DNA of 64,000 nucleotides from Diphasiastrum complanatum (lineage: Eukaryota; Streptophyta; Lycopodiopsida; Lycopodiales; Lycopodiaceae): positions 21,507,584-21,571,583 of the forward strand of contig CM055094.1 of assembly GCA_029204225.1 (NCBI GenBank), given 5' to 3'. Both the position numbers and the translations under genes were made by a program. Below, piece by piece: positions 22,236 to 33,737 of the stretch (position 1 is the first letter of the stretch; each line of letters begins with the position of its first letter). Under the pieces are notes generated by a model. It saw only the letters and a program-made list of their open reading frames with translations. It did no database searches and was not told the DNA's origin.

Positions 22236-22530
22236 CTAAATATCATCTCCATATTGATCTTCCCACAGAATATGCTCCACTGTCGAGAAAAAATCTGAAA
22301 GGATCCACCTTACCAGACAGGAAACAAGTTTCAAACAGGTTTTAAAGAAGATCATGAAATTATATTTTGGATTTTTAGTAAAATAGAATATCCAGAGATA
22401 ATTAAGAATCATATGAGCGACACACCACTCAATGTTCCTAGAATAGGTGATTTTAAGGTGGAATGGCATTTGGTTCACACACCAAGAGCTACAGGGAGTG
22501 AAAATTCAAAACTTAGCGAAATGTTTTAAC
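22236..22530 (+). pseudogene. Family X, two-end fragment
   Basis: The amino-terminal part (YHLHIDLPTEYAPLSRKNLK) lies next to the carboxyl-terminal part (FKEDHEIIFWIFSK, MSDTPLNVPRIGDFK, ending KLSEMF and a stop at 22528). The 1.5 kb that separates these parts in the copies at 35572-37212 and 56915-58842 is absent. It is not one continuous frame. Confidence 0.5.
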
Positions 22531-22614
22531 TGATCAAACAACATTTATATAGCTAGAACCAATAAAACCCAAGCCGTACACTCGTCGATCCAACAACGGA
22601 TCAGATCTACGGCA

Positions 22615-23021
22615 TGTAATACAACCGTCCACACGTGTGAGACCACACGTGCTACAATACACGTCAATCTGCCATTCGGCCATGTGCCCACACGTGCGAG
22701 CTAACACGTGCCAGAACACACGTCACCAAACCATTCGACCACATGGCCACATGTGCAAGTTTCACACATGCGGATACAGAAGTGTGGTCCCACACGTCAA
22801 ATACTGATTGGGCCACGTGACCACACGTGCGAGCCGATATGTGCAAGAACACATGTCACTGATCCATTCGGCCACGTGTCCCCACATGGGATCCCACATG
22901 TGTTGATCCAGATGTGCAGTTTCACAAATGCGTATACAAACATGTGGTTCCACATGTTAGCTACTGACTGGGCCACATGTCGCTCGGATTCACACGTGCC
23001 AACTTTTTTCTCCTATATAAG
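22615..23021 (+). promoter_or_regulatory. ACGT-core (G-box) array with TATA box, copy 1
   Basis: I count eight CACGTG hexamers by eye in about 390 bases (for example in CCACACGTGTGAG, CCACACGTGCGAG and GGCCACGTGTCC), plus several ACGTCA and CATGTG relatives. They are arranged in at least two diverged units about 133 bases apart (starting near 22679 and 22812). A good TATA box, CTATATAAG, follows at 23013-23021. The inverted copy at 56424-56860 lies upstream of the histone-like frame. Here only a 23-codon frame (MAGDSRDFRKV..., 23043-23114) follows, then satellite, so any gene this promoter served has been lost or replaced. Confidence 0.6.
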
Positions 23022-23114
23022 TCCATTCCCGGGGATTGTACAATGGCCGGTGATTCCAGGGATTTCAGAAAGGTCAACGTACGACGAGTTGAGGCTACAA
23101 CTACAACCACATAG

Positions 23115-23505
23115 TCCTACCATAGGCTTGTGTGGTTTACCACATGGCATACCATAGACTTGTGTAGCAGGCCACATAGGCCTACGATTGACCAACGCTG
23201 TGAAAGGTGCCCACGTGTCAAGTCACGTATCACTGCCATGTGGCAAATCATGCAGGCTTGGGGCTAGTCACGTGGCAAGCCACGTAGGCCCATCATATGC
23301 TGGCAAGCCAACCAGGCTCTGCCTATGTGGTCTGCTATTTGCGAAGCCTATCGCACACTACCACATGGCAAGCCACGTAGGTCTACCACATGGCAAATCA
23401 TGCAGGCTTGAGGGTTGCCATGTGGCAAGCCATGTAGGCCTACCATAACCTTGTATGTCAAGTCAACTGGGCCCTGTGCCACGTAGGCTTGAGTGGACCT
23501 AGAGA
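23115..23505. repeat. Palindromic CACGTAGG/CCACATGG satellite, copy 1
   Basis: The region is built of short palindrome-like words such as GCCACGTAGGCC, CCACATGGCAAGCCACGTAG and GCCATGTGGCAAGCC. It ends in AGATCTATATATATATATAG. Other tracts are at 34854-35580, 55486-55700 and 63850-64000. No gene is seen. Confidence 0.85.
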
Positions 23506-23581
23506 TCTATATATATATATAGGTGGGCTCAAATCTCTTGCCATAAAAACCAGCCAAGAAGATAAACTTTTTCAAACCCTA

Positions 23582-24500
23582 AATGTGTCCTAAAAGACAC
23601 AAAAAACAGCAAGTATCAAATCTAAAAAATCAGCACCAAAATGTGTCGAAACCACACATTAGATGGATGTAGGAACTCGCCCTCCTACAAGCCTTGTGTG
23701 CTGAAAATTTCAGCCTGAAATTGCATTACAAACTCAAAAAACCAGCAAGCAAAGAATTAGGTTACCCCCAAAAAAGCAATATTCCTTTGAACGGGATTGA
23801 AGATTTGAAAACTATTATGACTAAAATGATTTGTTCGGCATTTAAAATTGCCAAAATCAAATTGCTCAAATACAAACAAATATCTAGAACCAATGATTTT
23901 AAATGGGTTTCGAAAAATACAGGTTCATATGAATGGAGTACTATAGACCGCAAGAATACCTTATGCATTTGGAATTCCTATTTGACAGACAATTGCATTA
24001 TCAGACTTGGGGATCATACTTGGCGACAGGTCGGGGGAATACCAATGGGTTTTTCATATTCACCAATGTCTTGTAATTGGTACCTTTCTTTTTTTTAAAT
24101 GTAGTTTATTAAGAGGCTTGCAAGATTAGGGGAAATTAAATTTATAAACGACTTCAAATATTCGTTCAGGTACATTGACGATATATGCTTTATCAATAAT
24201 CATACGGTTGGACGTTTCCTAGACAAGACTCAACCAAGAACACCTGACAATCCTTTTTGGATCTATCCCCTGGAATACCTTGAGATAGACGGAAACGACA
24301 ACACATGTAATTTGGTGAACTTTATGAATATTACAATTACCTTTAACCCAATTACCGGTTGTACACATCTGTCCAAATATGATAAAAGGGGAGACCTTCC
24401 TTTTCGCTTTTTGCAATATATACACCTTGCCTCATATAGACCCGTGTTTAACTCATATAATAGGTCTGTGGTAAATTGGGGTAGCTTGATATGTATCTAG
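23582..24500 (+). mobile_element. Reverse-transcriptase relic, copy 1
   Basis: This is the homologue of the longer frame at 62862-63773. It has the motifs GGIPMGFSYSPMSCNWYLS (about 24031-24087) and FRYIDD (about 24169-24186). It is broken. A telo-box AAACCCTAA occurs at about 23574. See the other copy for family assignment. Confidence 0.65.
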
Positions 24501-24935
24501 GCAACTAATAAAACAACAACACACCTCTGGATGGCTTCACAAGCTTCTCTAACTCATTCTTATGATACTATCATTATGTCTAACTTTCCAAATACTAGAT
24601 GCAAGAGTATTTGACAGATTCCTAATTCTTTACTCTCCAAGTGTTGTTTGTAGCTCATCGTAGATGCTTTGAGAATAATGTTACTAGTTATATTAATTGG
24701 GGGGGGGGATTATTTTGGATTTTTGCTCTTGAATAGGGATTTTGGAAGTTCCTTTATTGCATTTAGGTTTGCCATTACTTTTTCCCTATTTACTTTTTTG
24801 GGTTAAGGCAATTGAAAGCCTTAAAAAAAAAGCAATTTTTGTTGAGTACTTTGTAGACCTAGCAACCGTATCCTTTTAGAGGTGTATGCTATTTTTTTCC
24901 ATTTGAAAAAGGCTTCTAATAATCACTTAAGGGTC
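24500..24935. repeat. Spacer with ten-base G run
   Basis: No gene is supported. The G run at 24699-24708 sits in the context TATTAATTGGG, the same context as the G or C runs at 7154, 29740-29760 and 62653-62665. The first part resembles 6960-7260. Confidence 0.65.
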
Positions 24936-25970
24936 ATTTGATTGGAAATTGGCACAGTGGCAATTCATAGTATGGATTGTCAGCCGATTACCAAAAGGAG
25001 TGCAAAGGGAATGTCCTCCATATTGAAAGATGCTATCCGAGTAGCTAAAGCCTACGATAGCACCGTGATTGCCTCACAGAAGAGTTTGCACAGCCAATCA
25101 GCCCAAAAGCCTAAGAATGAAAAGCCAAAAAATAATAAGATAAAAAATCTATTTTCTGATGAACTAGAAGCTACTGCTTGCCAACAAACTTGGGCATCAT
25201 GCCAAACAGAGATCCGAGAGGGAAAATAAATCATCAAGTTTCATGGCGATGGATTTACCGACAGGTAAATTGAAAGTCGATTTGTTAAATGGTTGTGAAT
25301 TGAAAGTTGATTTGTTAAATGGTTGTGAATATACTTGTAACTTCAGTACACTTTCTTTCAAGTATAATCAATGGTTTCAAGTTAAAGGCAATATTCTAGG
25401 GAAAGACATAAGTATAATGTTTGAATTTGGAGGTACTCACAACTTTTTGAATGTGCGGCTTGTATAGAAGCTTCGGGTGCCCACCATGGCTAGTGATCAA
25501 CATTATGTGGTCCTCTGGCCTCAGGGTCAGACACAGAAGTTTGGGATGTGAAAGTCCCTAATTTGGAGGTTCGGATGCAAGATCATGTTGAACGGCTCGA
25601 CTTCCGTGTTATGAATCTTGATAGAACTTATGTAATCCTAGGATATGAATGGTTTTTTGATAAATCAGATTCGTTGAAAATAGATTTTAAAAACCATACT
25701 ATTGTATTTAAAGATAAGTTTGACCAGATAGTCTCTATTTATGGGGAGACTAATGTACTCCCATCACTGATGGTTTCCTCGGTGGAAGTTATGGAAAAAC
25801 TACATAATTCTAAGTATGAGCTTTTTCATCTTGTTTTGAAATCTCATATGCATTGTGATGTGAATGTATTAACATGCTTTAACACCAAAAATTAGCATCA
25901 AGAACAGCTTTTAATGCAAGATTCAAAACAAGAGTTCAATGATGTTTTTCCTAAATAGGTAAGATTTTCT
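24935..25970 (+). mobile_element. Ty3/gypsy fossil: gag tail and protease region
   Basis: A frame with SAKGMSSILKDAIRVAKAYD (24942-25229) precedes a protease-like region with GGTHNFLNVRLV (near 25430) and a following segment with VMNLDRTYVILGYEWFFDK. This matches the order in gypsy polyproteins (compare GATHNF and [16 protein letters not shown] in the chromovirus). A 30-bp direct repeat encoding KVDLLNGCEL lies at about 25268-25328. The fossil is broken and has no LTR, RT or integrase. The inverted twin is at 61395-62420. Confidence 0.7.
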
Positions 25971-26120
25971 GAGGTACATACTTTTAATTATATTGCAGTC
26001 CGTTTTAAGCACATAATCAAATTTTTCCAAAATGAAATCTTTGAAATGTTTCAGAAAAGAGCAAGAACATAAAGATAGATTTTCAATTTCAAAATTGCAG
26101 AAAACATCAAACAGAAAGTA

Positions 26121-26160
26121 CCGTTCACTTTTGATGTTAGGTAAGTATGACCAAGCAAAC
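26121..26160 (+). other. Paralogous site without the chromovirus
   Basis: The sequence ACTTTTGATGTTAGGTAAG (ending 26145) continues straight into TATGACCAAGCAAAC, whereas at 9021 and 15301 the same words are separated by the 6.3-kb element. GTAAG occurs once here and twice around the insertion. Confidence 0.95.
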
Positions 26161-26508
26161 ACAATATTATGGAAGGACTTGTGTATATAAGGTCAAAGAT
26201 TGTAATAAAATACGAGTGTAAAAGTGTCTCACATGAATGGTCTCAAACATTCTGTTACAGTGGCGTAAATGTAAAAATATCTTTGCCTTGTCCTTGCGCG
26301 TGTTGAGCTGTAGTCGATCCACCGTATTCCTAGTGAGAGTTCTCCTATGCAGATCCTCGTCATCCTGCGAGCTAGTTAATACCTGTAAAAGTTCAGTCTT
26401 TTAGCCAGTAAGTCTTCTTTTGCACCACTGCCTTGTCCTTCCTTTCCTTTATATCATGTATACTTCTTTCTTTTTCCCATATTTTGTCCATAAACCACCA
26501 AACTAGGG

Positions 26509-26706
26509 TTGTTTAGGTTGAAAGAACCAGGTCTTTCTTTTGAGTTTTGGAAGAATTTATCTTGGACAGTGAAAAAACGTGGTCTTTTGAGGAGGCATTC
26601 AATCTCTCTGATGTTTTCAGCATCTCCTAAGTTGGCAAGGAGTTTAGCACAAGGGTTTGTAGCAAATCAATCATGTGCTGGTGTAAAAAGAGAAAAGTAT
26701 GTGTGA
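26509..26706 (+). CDS. Family W 65-residue frame
   Basis: The frame starts MFRLKEPGLSFEFWKNLSWT and continues with SISLMFSASPKLARSLAQGF. It is open here and at 42432-42623 (minus), and interrupted at 15680-15865. It has no recognised domain. It may be part of a larger unrecognised element, since it always lies between the gypsy fossil and the AT-rich block. Confidence 0.3.
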   Translation: MFRLKEPGLSFEFWKNLSWTVKKRGLLRRHSISLMFSASPKLARSLAQGFVANQSCAGVKREKYV

Positions 26707-26839
26707 CTTGACAACATCTCTGGCGAGCTTGTGTAGCCAAAGAAAAAAGCCATTCATCTATTTTTGGAAGGATGCACCAGGGAAGAATTTACTAAGATTG
26801 TTCATAATGAAACACGATGATCCCAATAAAAAGAAATGA

Positions 26840-27125
26840 CATGGAGACAAATTTTTTTTTTAATTTTATAAAAAAAATACCCATATTTAAAATGCTTCAA
26901 ATAAAGATATTGTAATGCTAAAAAAATTTTTTATTAATATTTGCACATCACCTTATATGAAATAATAATACTATTCAAAATAAAATCATTGGACACAACC
27001 ATTAGAATAATTAAAAAAAAACCTTTTTGCTTATTAAAACAAAACTTTTTAATTTTTTTTTAAAATTTTTAAAAGTGTTTTAAATCACAATTCTTGTATC
27101 AAGAAAAATATTTTTCAAATTACGA
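26840..27125. repeat. Short form of the AT-rich block
   Basis: The sequence matches parts of 15990-16400 with a deletion. At about 27127 it joins the copia-leader phrase ACCTGAACCAAAAGGAATC-like sequence and then family U, a junction shared with 60470-60545. Confidence 0.65.
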
Positions 27126-27199
27126 CCTAACTTGAACCAAAAGGAATCATATGCACATAAATATGTCTCTTCAAATCATTCCTACAAGATCAGTTGAAT

Positions 27200-27657
27200 C
27201 ATCATGCAATAATCATCATTTCCACATCCTATCAGAGCACCATTGCTCCAAAGTTTTTCACAAATTTTTAGTCTCCATACACTGCCGAGCAATACTCTAC
27301 ATACACTGCTCAGAGAGCCTAGGCCCCATGCTCTGCAATCACTGTGGACTGAGCCGAGCGTCCATACTCTGCATTCACTGTGGACTGAACTGAGCGTCCA
27401 TACTCTACATACAAAGTTGACTGAGCCGAGTCCATCAAAAGACAACCGATCCAAGCCTTTCACAGTCGACCGAACTGAGACTCCACTTGTCTGTTACCAG
27501 AGCCGAACCTTCAACAGAGTCATTAGCCGACTCCAGAATCTGTCTGTCACAACACCTTCCAGTTCTGATGACCCAACTCAAGACAGAATTGACATCACCA
27601 TGGAAAGCCTCGATATCTCTGAGATGAACACTTGGTACCAGGAGGCACACTAGTTTC
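27200..27657 (+). CDS. Family U, repeat-bearing segment, 136 codons
   Basis: The open frame 27243-27653 starts MLQSFSQIFSLHTLPSNTLH, runs through the 36-bp array and continues without interruption into SVTTPSSSDDPTQDRIDI and MESLDISEMNTWYQEAH. It is the longest uninterrupted link between the repeat and the serine/aspartate-rich segment. Function is unknown. An in-frame 12-residue repeat that changes copy number argues for either a disordered coding region or a non-coding minisatellite. Confidence 0.35.
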
Positions 27658-27757
27658 TGAGCCACATAGAGTTCCAACTTTCTCTTTTCATCAGTGGCTA
27701 TCAGAGCCCGTTTCGATTGCATATTGCTTATAACCACACCATCAGATTTTTCAGTTC

Positions 27758-28123
27758 ATGTTACCTCCTAACCAAAATTGTGTTTATATTATCCCTATTT
27801 CTGGAGCTGACCTCAATACATTTGGCTTTCCTACGGGACCAAACACAGTCAATAGGACCCTCAAAAAGATTGAGTCCACAACATACTTCAAATACATAGA
27901 CCCCTCATCAACGTTGAAAAAAATATCTGATGGAGATAAGAAGGGTCCCAAGCAAATTTCAAATGAGAATCTTGCAAAGAAAGTATTGAAACCACAGTTG
28001 GCGAGGGATCCCAAAGAATCGAACTTGAGTGTACAAGCCCAACAAAAGCGCATACACCAACTCACCACACATGGGAAGATCGTTAAATTTGAATTTGAAG
28101 AAAAATCATTGAAATGTTTGTAG
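27758..28123 (+). CDS. Chimeric 121-residue frame: family U segment joined to family V tail
   Basis: The first 47 residues (MLPPNQNCVYIIPISGADLN...YFKYIDPS) belong to family U. From STLKKISDGDKKGPKQ onward the sequence belongs to family V, whose tail (LSVQAQQKRIHQLTTHGKI, FEFEEKSLKCL) is also seen at 54442-54651 (minus) and 29438-29623 (minus). In other loci these parts are separate. The frame stays open across the junction. Both families are unknown to me. Confidence 0.35.
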   Translation: MLPPNQNCVYIIPISGADLNTFGFPTGPNTVNRTLKKIESTTYFKYIDPSSTLKKISDGDKKGPKQISNENLAKKVLKPQLARDPKESNLSVQAQQKRIHQLTTHGKIVKFEFEEKSLKCL

Positions 28124-28403
28124 ATCGATGTTTAACAAAATCATATATATTATAATCTTCACACGTGTGGAATCAAGATCTACAAGAAAATCAACATTCT
28201 ACACATAGAAAACCAAGATAGAGAAAATCACACGAGATGGACATAAGAGATGAATTCTCCACAAAGAAAGAAAGTTTGATGATTATTTCTCCACTTAGGT
28301 ACAACTATTTATAGCTTCCAAAATGTCATTTGGCCACTTGCCCCAAACTTGACCTAATTTGGAAACTTCTAGATACTTTATCAACAACCTAGAAAATCTA
28401 GAT

Positions 28404-28900
28404 GCAATGTACCAAAATTAGCCAATTAGAATGGGTCCAAACTCGACCTCATCCACTGATCTACTTGCCAGAGGTAGTTAAACCACTATTTAGGCCCTTA
28501 TTAACAAATATGAAACTAACTCGAAGTTGAGATTCATTTTGGCCTCCAAAATTGCCAAATGAAAACCCAAACTAGTTGACAATTTTTCACACCATGTCCT
28601 CTAGACATCTCCATTGATGAATACAATTTATAAGTTTTTGAAAGCAATGTACCAAAATTTAGCCAATTAGAATGGGTCCAAACTCGACCTCATCCACTTA
28701 TCTACTTGCCAGAGGTAGTTAAACCACTATTTAGGCCCTTATTAACAAATATGAAACTAACTCGAAGTTGAGATTCATTTTGGCCTCCAAAATTGCCAAA
28801 TAAAAAACCAGACTAGTTGACAATTTTTCACACCATGTCCTCTAGACATCTCCATTGATGAATACAATTTATAAGTTTTTGAAAGCAATTCCGAATGCAA
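28404..28900 (-). repeat. 241-bp tandem repeat, two units
   Basis: The unit starts GCAATGTACCAAAATTAGCC at 28404 and again near 28644, ending GTTTTTGAAA before each new start. The inverted twin at 53446-54155 has about three units, and 34246-34590 has about one and a half. Confidence 0.9.
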
Positions 28901-29430
28901 TCAGGGTCATGTTTTAGCTCAATGATCTCTCTTTCACATTACAAAAGTTTTTAAAATACATCGTTCTAGGATTCGAGAATGGATTTTGGAATGAATTATA
29001 TTTCATTGAAGTTTGAACGAGCTTGGAAATTTGAAGATTGAATTTGAAGCTGTAATTGGAAACTCAAAGTTGTTCATGCAAATTAAGTCATTTTTGTTAA
29101 TATATTAAAATGTTGTAATCTAGGATTTCCAAAAACAAATTGAAAATTTGTTAAAAAAAATGCTTATTCCTTGTTACACGACTAAATAACATATAGTTAA
29201 AAAGCATATAATGAATCTATGCTATGTTCCAAACATATGCAAGTTACATTGCATTCATTCACACTTCACAAATCATTGGAATTCGAATTTGAACGAAATC
29301 ATTGAAATTAGTAGATCAATGTTTAAATGAAGCGATAAATATTATAATCTTCCCATTTAATTCAATTATATTTATATATTATTGGTGCATTAATAGGATA
29401 AAAACTGGTTATTATTATTTTCTTTGTTTC
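28900..29430. other. AT-rich spacer, no gene seen
   Basis: The inverted twin is at 52930-53445. It has scattered ATTTGAA and GAATTTGAA words but no open frame conserved between the two copies. Confidence 0.6.
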
Positions 29431-29437
29431 TATTGAT

Positions 29438-29623
29438 TCAAGCAAGCACAGCTCGTCTAGATGATGACCACAATGCCTTTAGTTTTGATTTTTCTTCAAA
29501 TTCAAATTTAATGATCTTCCCATGTGTGGTGAGTTGGTGTCTGCACTTGAGTTGGGCTTGTACACTCGAGTTCGATTCTTTGCAATCCCCCCAAATTAAT
29601 ATAACCAGTAACTTTATTCTCAA
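29438..29623 (-). pseudogene. Family V tail fragment
   Basis: The frame carries SSVQAQLKCRHQLTTHGKI and FEFEEKSK, the carboxyl-end signature of family V, with a different end. The twin at 52740-52850 is shorter. Confidence 0.35.
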
Positions 29624-29739
29624 AGCATGTACTATGAGCTAAAAACAACACTTGGAGAGTAAAGAGTTAGGAATATGTCAAACACTTTTACACCTAGTAT
29701 TTGGCAAGATCGGATTCTTTGCGAAACCCCACACCACCA

Positions 29740-29760
29740 CCCCCCCCCCCCCCCCCCCCC
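29740..29760. repeat. C homopolymer, 21 bases
   Basis: The run follows ACACCACCAC and lies in the same context as the nine-base G run at 7154-7162 (inverted) and the interrupted run near 52621. Confidence 0.9.
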
Positions 29761-30210
29761 AATTCTTAATATAACTTCTCAAAGCATCTAGTATGAGCTA
29801 CAAACAACACTTGGTAAGTCTTAAGACTTGGAGAGTAAAGAGTTATGCATTTGTCAACTACTTTTCCACCTAGCATTTGGGAAGTTAGATACAATGGTAG
29901 TAATTATAAGAATGAGTTAGACAAGCTTGTGAAGCCATCTAGAGGTGATTTGTTGTTTAGTTGCCTAGCTATATATCGAGCTACCCCAAGTTACCAAACA
30001 CTTAACTATTATTTTTAGTGACAACCATGAAGCTATCATGATTTGAAATGACATCAATAAATTAAGCTACTCCCAAGTTGACCCTTTCCCAGGAAGCTTC
30101 TCTCTTGAAACTATAGCAAAAAGCTCTAATTCAAAGGAACAATCAAGGGTCGAGTACTTACCATACGAGATGAAGACCAACAAGTAGGGCAAGGAAAGAA
30201 GATGTACGGT

Positions 30211-30423
30211 TTACTTTGCTATGTGCTTGGAGGTATGCTGAGCATGCTTGGAATATGAAGAACATGTGTTTTCCAAAAATATTAGTAGTCTCACAAAAAG
30301 GCTTGGAGTAACATTAGAATTTGAAAGTGGTGCACCTACTTTGGATGGATGATCACTAACAAACAATTTCTGTCTAGTCCTTTTGCCGTGATATGTTCCC
30401 TCTTGTCGATATGATATTTTCAT
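30211..30423 (-). CDS. Conserved 70-residue hypothetical protein, copy 2
   Basis: This is the same frame as 6491-6703 with one residue change (VGAPLSNSN instead of VGAPLPNSN). It lies about 340 bases downstream of a copy of the 517-codon gene, as in the other loci. Confidence 0.35.
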   Translation of the reverse strand: MKISYRQEGTYHGKRTRQKLFVSDHPSKVGAPLSNSNVTPSLFVRLLIFLENTCSSYSKHAQHTSKHIAK

Positions 30424-30763
30424 TGTGTGTCTAAATATTTTTTGAACAGAATATGTGTAACCTAATTATTGTTGCTTTTGATTTAATGAGCATTCAATGT
30501 TCATTTAATACATTGAATCAAATATCAACGATGAGAACATATATATATACACAACGAGAAGAAGGTATATCTAGATCATAGATTATGAACTAAAGTGGAC
30601 ATTTCAAAAGCAGTGGAGAGATAGATTACCAGTTGAGTGCCATATACATTGGCCCTAGATGACTATAATGGTCAATCTTAAAAGCTCCAATCAACAAATG
30701 TTGATGTTTTCAATGTACTCAACTCAAAAAATTCAGCTAAAGAATTTTCTTCATAACATTTGT

Positions 30764-32276
30764 TCAGGAATAGTGGGCATCATGCTTAAGATATTGCTCG
30801 CGCAGCCACTTGGAGCAGCTTCGAGTCAGCATTTGTCTTCGACCAGCAAATGCTTTTGATCTGTGGGTGTAAGCCTTATCAGCATTGATGATAAAGCCTG
30901 AAGTGCACATCTCTTCGAAGATTTGTATGGAGTCTGCAGGAAAGTATTGTATCCGTAAATAGATCCTGGTATCCTCCATGTGAAGCGCTGGTTTGTTGGG
31001 ATTGATGAAAAATTGTGGATCCTGCTCAAACCTTCGGCCCATGACAGTCATCAGAAACTGGCAGAACTTGTGTTGTAGCTTGATTGTAGGATCGTCAGAA
31101 TCGGAGAAGAGAACGAGCCATCTATTATCGCAAAGTTGCAAGGATATGCTGATATGTTGTCTTCCGATCTCCATGCTAGCGCTCGTCTTCTACGAAAACT
31201 TGGGTCGAAAGAAGGATCATTCTGAATTTGCTTTGGTGATTGATCAAGCATTTCATAGACGTACGTATCTTTGAGGAATGGAGCTCTCCAACCGGTCGAC
31301 GCAATTAAATCTGGCTGAGAAGAGCTCCTGATCGAATTAGATGTCGTCGTTGGAACTGACTTGTCCCCGTCTTTTCGTCCTATCAGAGTTGACTTACTGG
31401 CATGCTTATGATTTTGCTCACGTAGCCAGTTGAAGCAGTTTTGAGTCAGTATTTGTCTTCGACCAGTAAATGCTTTTGATCTCCGGGTGTACATGTAACC
31501 CTCATCAGCATTGATGATAAATCTTGAAGTGCACATCTCTTCGAAGATATGTATGGAGTCTTGAAAAAAGTATTGAATCCGTAAATAGATCCTGGTATCC
31601 TCCATGTGAAGGACCGCTTGTTGGGATTGATGGAAAATTGTGGACCTTGCTCAAACCTTTGGCCCATGACAGTCATCGAAAACTGGCAGAACTTGTGTTG
31701 TAGCTGGATTGTAGGATCGCGAGAATCGGAACTCAGTTCCCAGAAATTATTGATTGATGTATGACATTCCTTCTGAGAAGAGAACGAGCCATCTATTATC
31801 GCAAAGTTGCAAGGATATGCTGATATGTTGTCTTCCGATCTCCATGCTGGTCTTCTACGAAATCTTGGGTCGAAAGAAGGATCATTCTGGATTTGCTTTG
31901 GTGCTTGCTCAAGCCTTTCATTCACGTGCGTATCTTTGAGGATTGGAGCTCTCCAACCGGTAGACGCCATTAATTCTGGCTGAGAAGAGCTCCCGATCAA
32001 ATTAGATGTCGTCGTTGGAACTGACTTGTCCGTGTCTTTGCGTCCTACCAGAATCGAATTACTGATATTCTGTGTCTCCAAATCTCTTCCGCATATAGAT
32101 TTCGTACTTTCTGATATTTTGGCCAAACGGATTTTCTTAGCCACGGATACTATGTTCATTTCTAGGTCCTGCTCCATCTTCCTAAGCCGATGTTGGATCA
32201 ACAATCCTTTTCTGAGAATCTTTAGCCTCCTGTAAATGACGAAAATAAGAGGCGAAATCAGAAGGACAGAGAACAT
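30764..32276 (-). pseudogene. Broken copy of the 517-codon gene, copy 2
   Basis: The start at 32276 and the membrane segment MFSVLLISPLIFVIY are intact and the first domain is well kept. The copy then loses its frame about twice: once from a one-base loss in the first domain near 31620, and once from a deletion of roughly 18 codons in the second domain near 31105. Its carboxyl end (KWLREQYLKHDAHYS) is still present. The sequence is otherwise very close to 4596-6149, so the damage is recent. Confidence 0.75.
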
Positions 32277-32281
32277 CGATA

Positions 32282-32470
<189 letters not shown>

Positions 32471-32479
32471 TTCCATGCA

Positions 32480-32890
32480 TTGCATTCTATTTGTACTATT
32501 TCGGGTTAGACGTTGAGGCATTGTAGTCATATGTATAGAGCATCCCATCCTTAAAGGAGAACTTGTGACCATTCTCTAGGTGACTTGAATAAGCCCGCCC
32601 TCCATTCATTTCAAAGTCAAGAATAATCCATGCCCCTTTCACACTCGTAGCCATCTATACTATACACCCCCCCCCCCCTTACAACAATCAAATTTTACTT
32701 GTCCAAGAATAGGAGAAAGATGAGCATGAGAAAAGGTCACAATTGTATCACATTTTAGTTGCCCAAGACAAAGGTAGTGCATGAGAAATTAAGGCAACAG
32801 GAAAGGCACATTCACAGGTTTGTTTGAAGGGAGCTTTTCATGTCGCATAAGCACGAAGAGATGTGACGAATTAAAAGGTGAAAGTAGATT
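32480..32890 (-). promoter_or_regulatory. Upstream region of the broken 517-codon gene
   Basis: This is the inverted copy of the module at 4085-4463 and 49591-50025, with a 12-base C run at 32667-32678. It has an extra segment (near 32600-32660) that 4085-4463 lacks. Confidence 0.4.
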
Positions 32891-32902
32891 AATATTGATG
32901 TG

Positions 32903-33072
32903 TGTTTGCGTGAATATTTTCTGGATTCAAACATCTAGTGTGTGGCTGTTGGGCTAGAGATAGCAAGATATACTAATCTCAACATCCATTGGAGCGAGCT
33001 TCCGATCCACTTGAACACGAAACTTACAAGACTATTTGCTTCATGATGTAAATGTGAATCCAACTTATCAAC
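32903..33072 (-). repeat. 170-bp dispersed repeat, copy 4
   Basis: This is an inverted copy in the context of the 517-codon gene's upstream region. Confidence 0.85.
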
Positions 33073-33099
33073 CATTATAGAAAATTTGAGCACAAAAGG

Positions 33100-33730
33100 G
33101 GCCTTTCAAAAACATACCTTTTATTTTTTTTCTGAAAAGTTTCTTCCACATGGTCCAATCAAAACACTCAAATTTGAAATCTACGTAACGTAGCTCCTTC
33201 AAATTGATTTTTTTTTCCTTTTAAAAGAACTGTAATTTGTAGCCCGTAAATAAGCCCGTAAATAAGCCATTTTATTTGTAGTATAGTATGCAACTTAGCA
33301 AAAAAACAGTGTAACTTTTGAACGACAACTCGGATAGAGACGATTAGGGTGCCATTAGAAAGCCCTTGACGAGAGCTTTTTCAACAACACCCAACATGAC
33401 CCAGTTCCGAGCTACGGTGAAGAAGTTATGGCCAGTAAGGGAGTAGCATTATGGTGCATTTAAGAGTAAAGGATCAAGCAAATACTTATAAAACTGGTAT
33501 ATGGCAAGTTAGACACAATGATAAATTCATGAGAATAAGTTAGTGAAGCTCAAAAAGTAATTTAGAGTGAATTCTTGCCGAGTCCCAATTTGTTACCTTG
33601 CTATTTGTGAACTTGCCCCAAGATAAGGTGAAAAAAAACTTTTAGTATTACGAATGACAACCACGAAGCTATCATACATGGGAACATTAAAAAAATCACA
33701 ATATCACGCTTTACTGCCATGTTGCCATGC
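33100..33730 (-). repeat. Gene-free repeated spacer (inverted)
   Basis: This is the inverted copy of 48770-49410 and related to 3350-3900. At about 33738 it joins a copia fragment; the other copies join family U instead, so this is a rearrangement breakpoint. Confidence 0.75.
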
Positions 33731-33737
33731 ATGCTTT

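Noticed and set aside
22708-23157. A 149-codon frame across the G-box array
   Set aside because: It is histidine- and threonine-rich text produced by CACACGTG words, is not kept in the inverted copy, and overlaps promoter-like features.
23115-23505. CRISPR-like array in the palindromic satellite
   Set aside because: Repeats are irregular, spacers are not unique and of constant length, and the context is a plant nuclear genome.
25923-26162. Minus-strand frame reading MFAWSYLPNIKSE as a gene
   Set aside because: It is conserved in three copies but lies antisense to the gypsy fossil's flank and has no support beyond duplication; coding status is unresolved.
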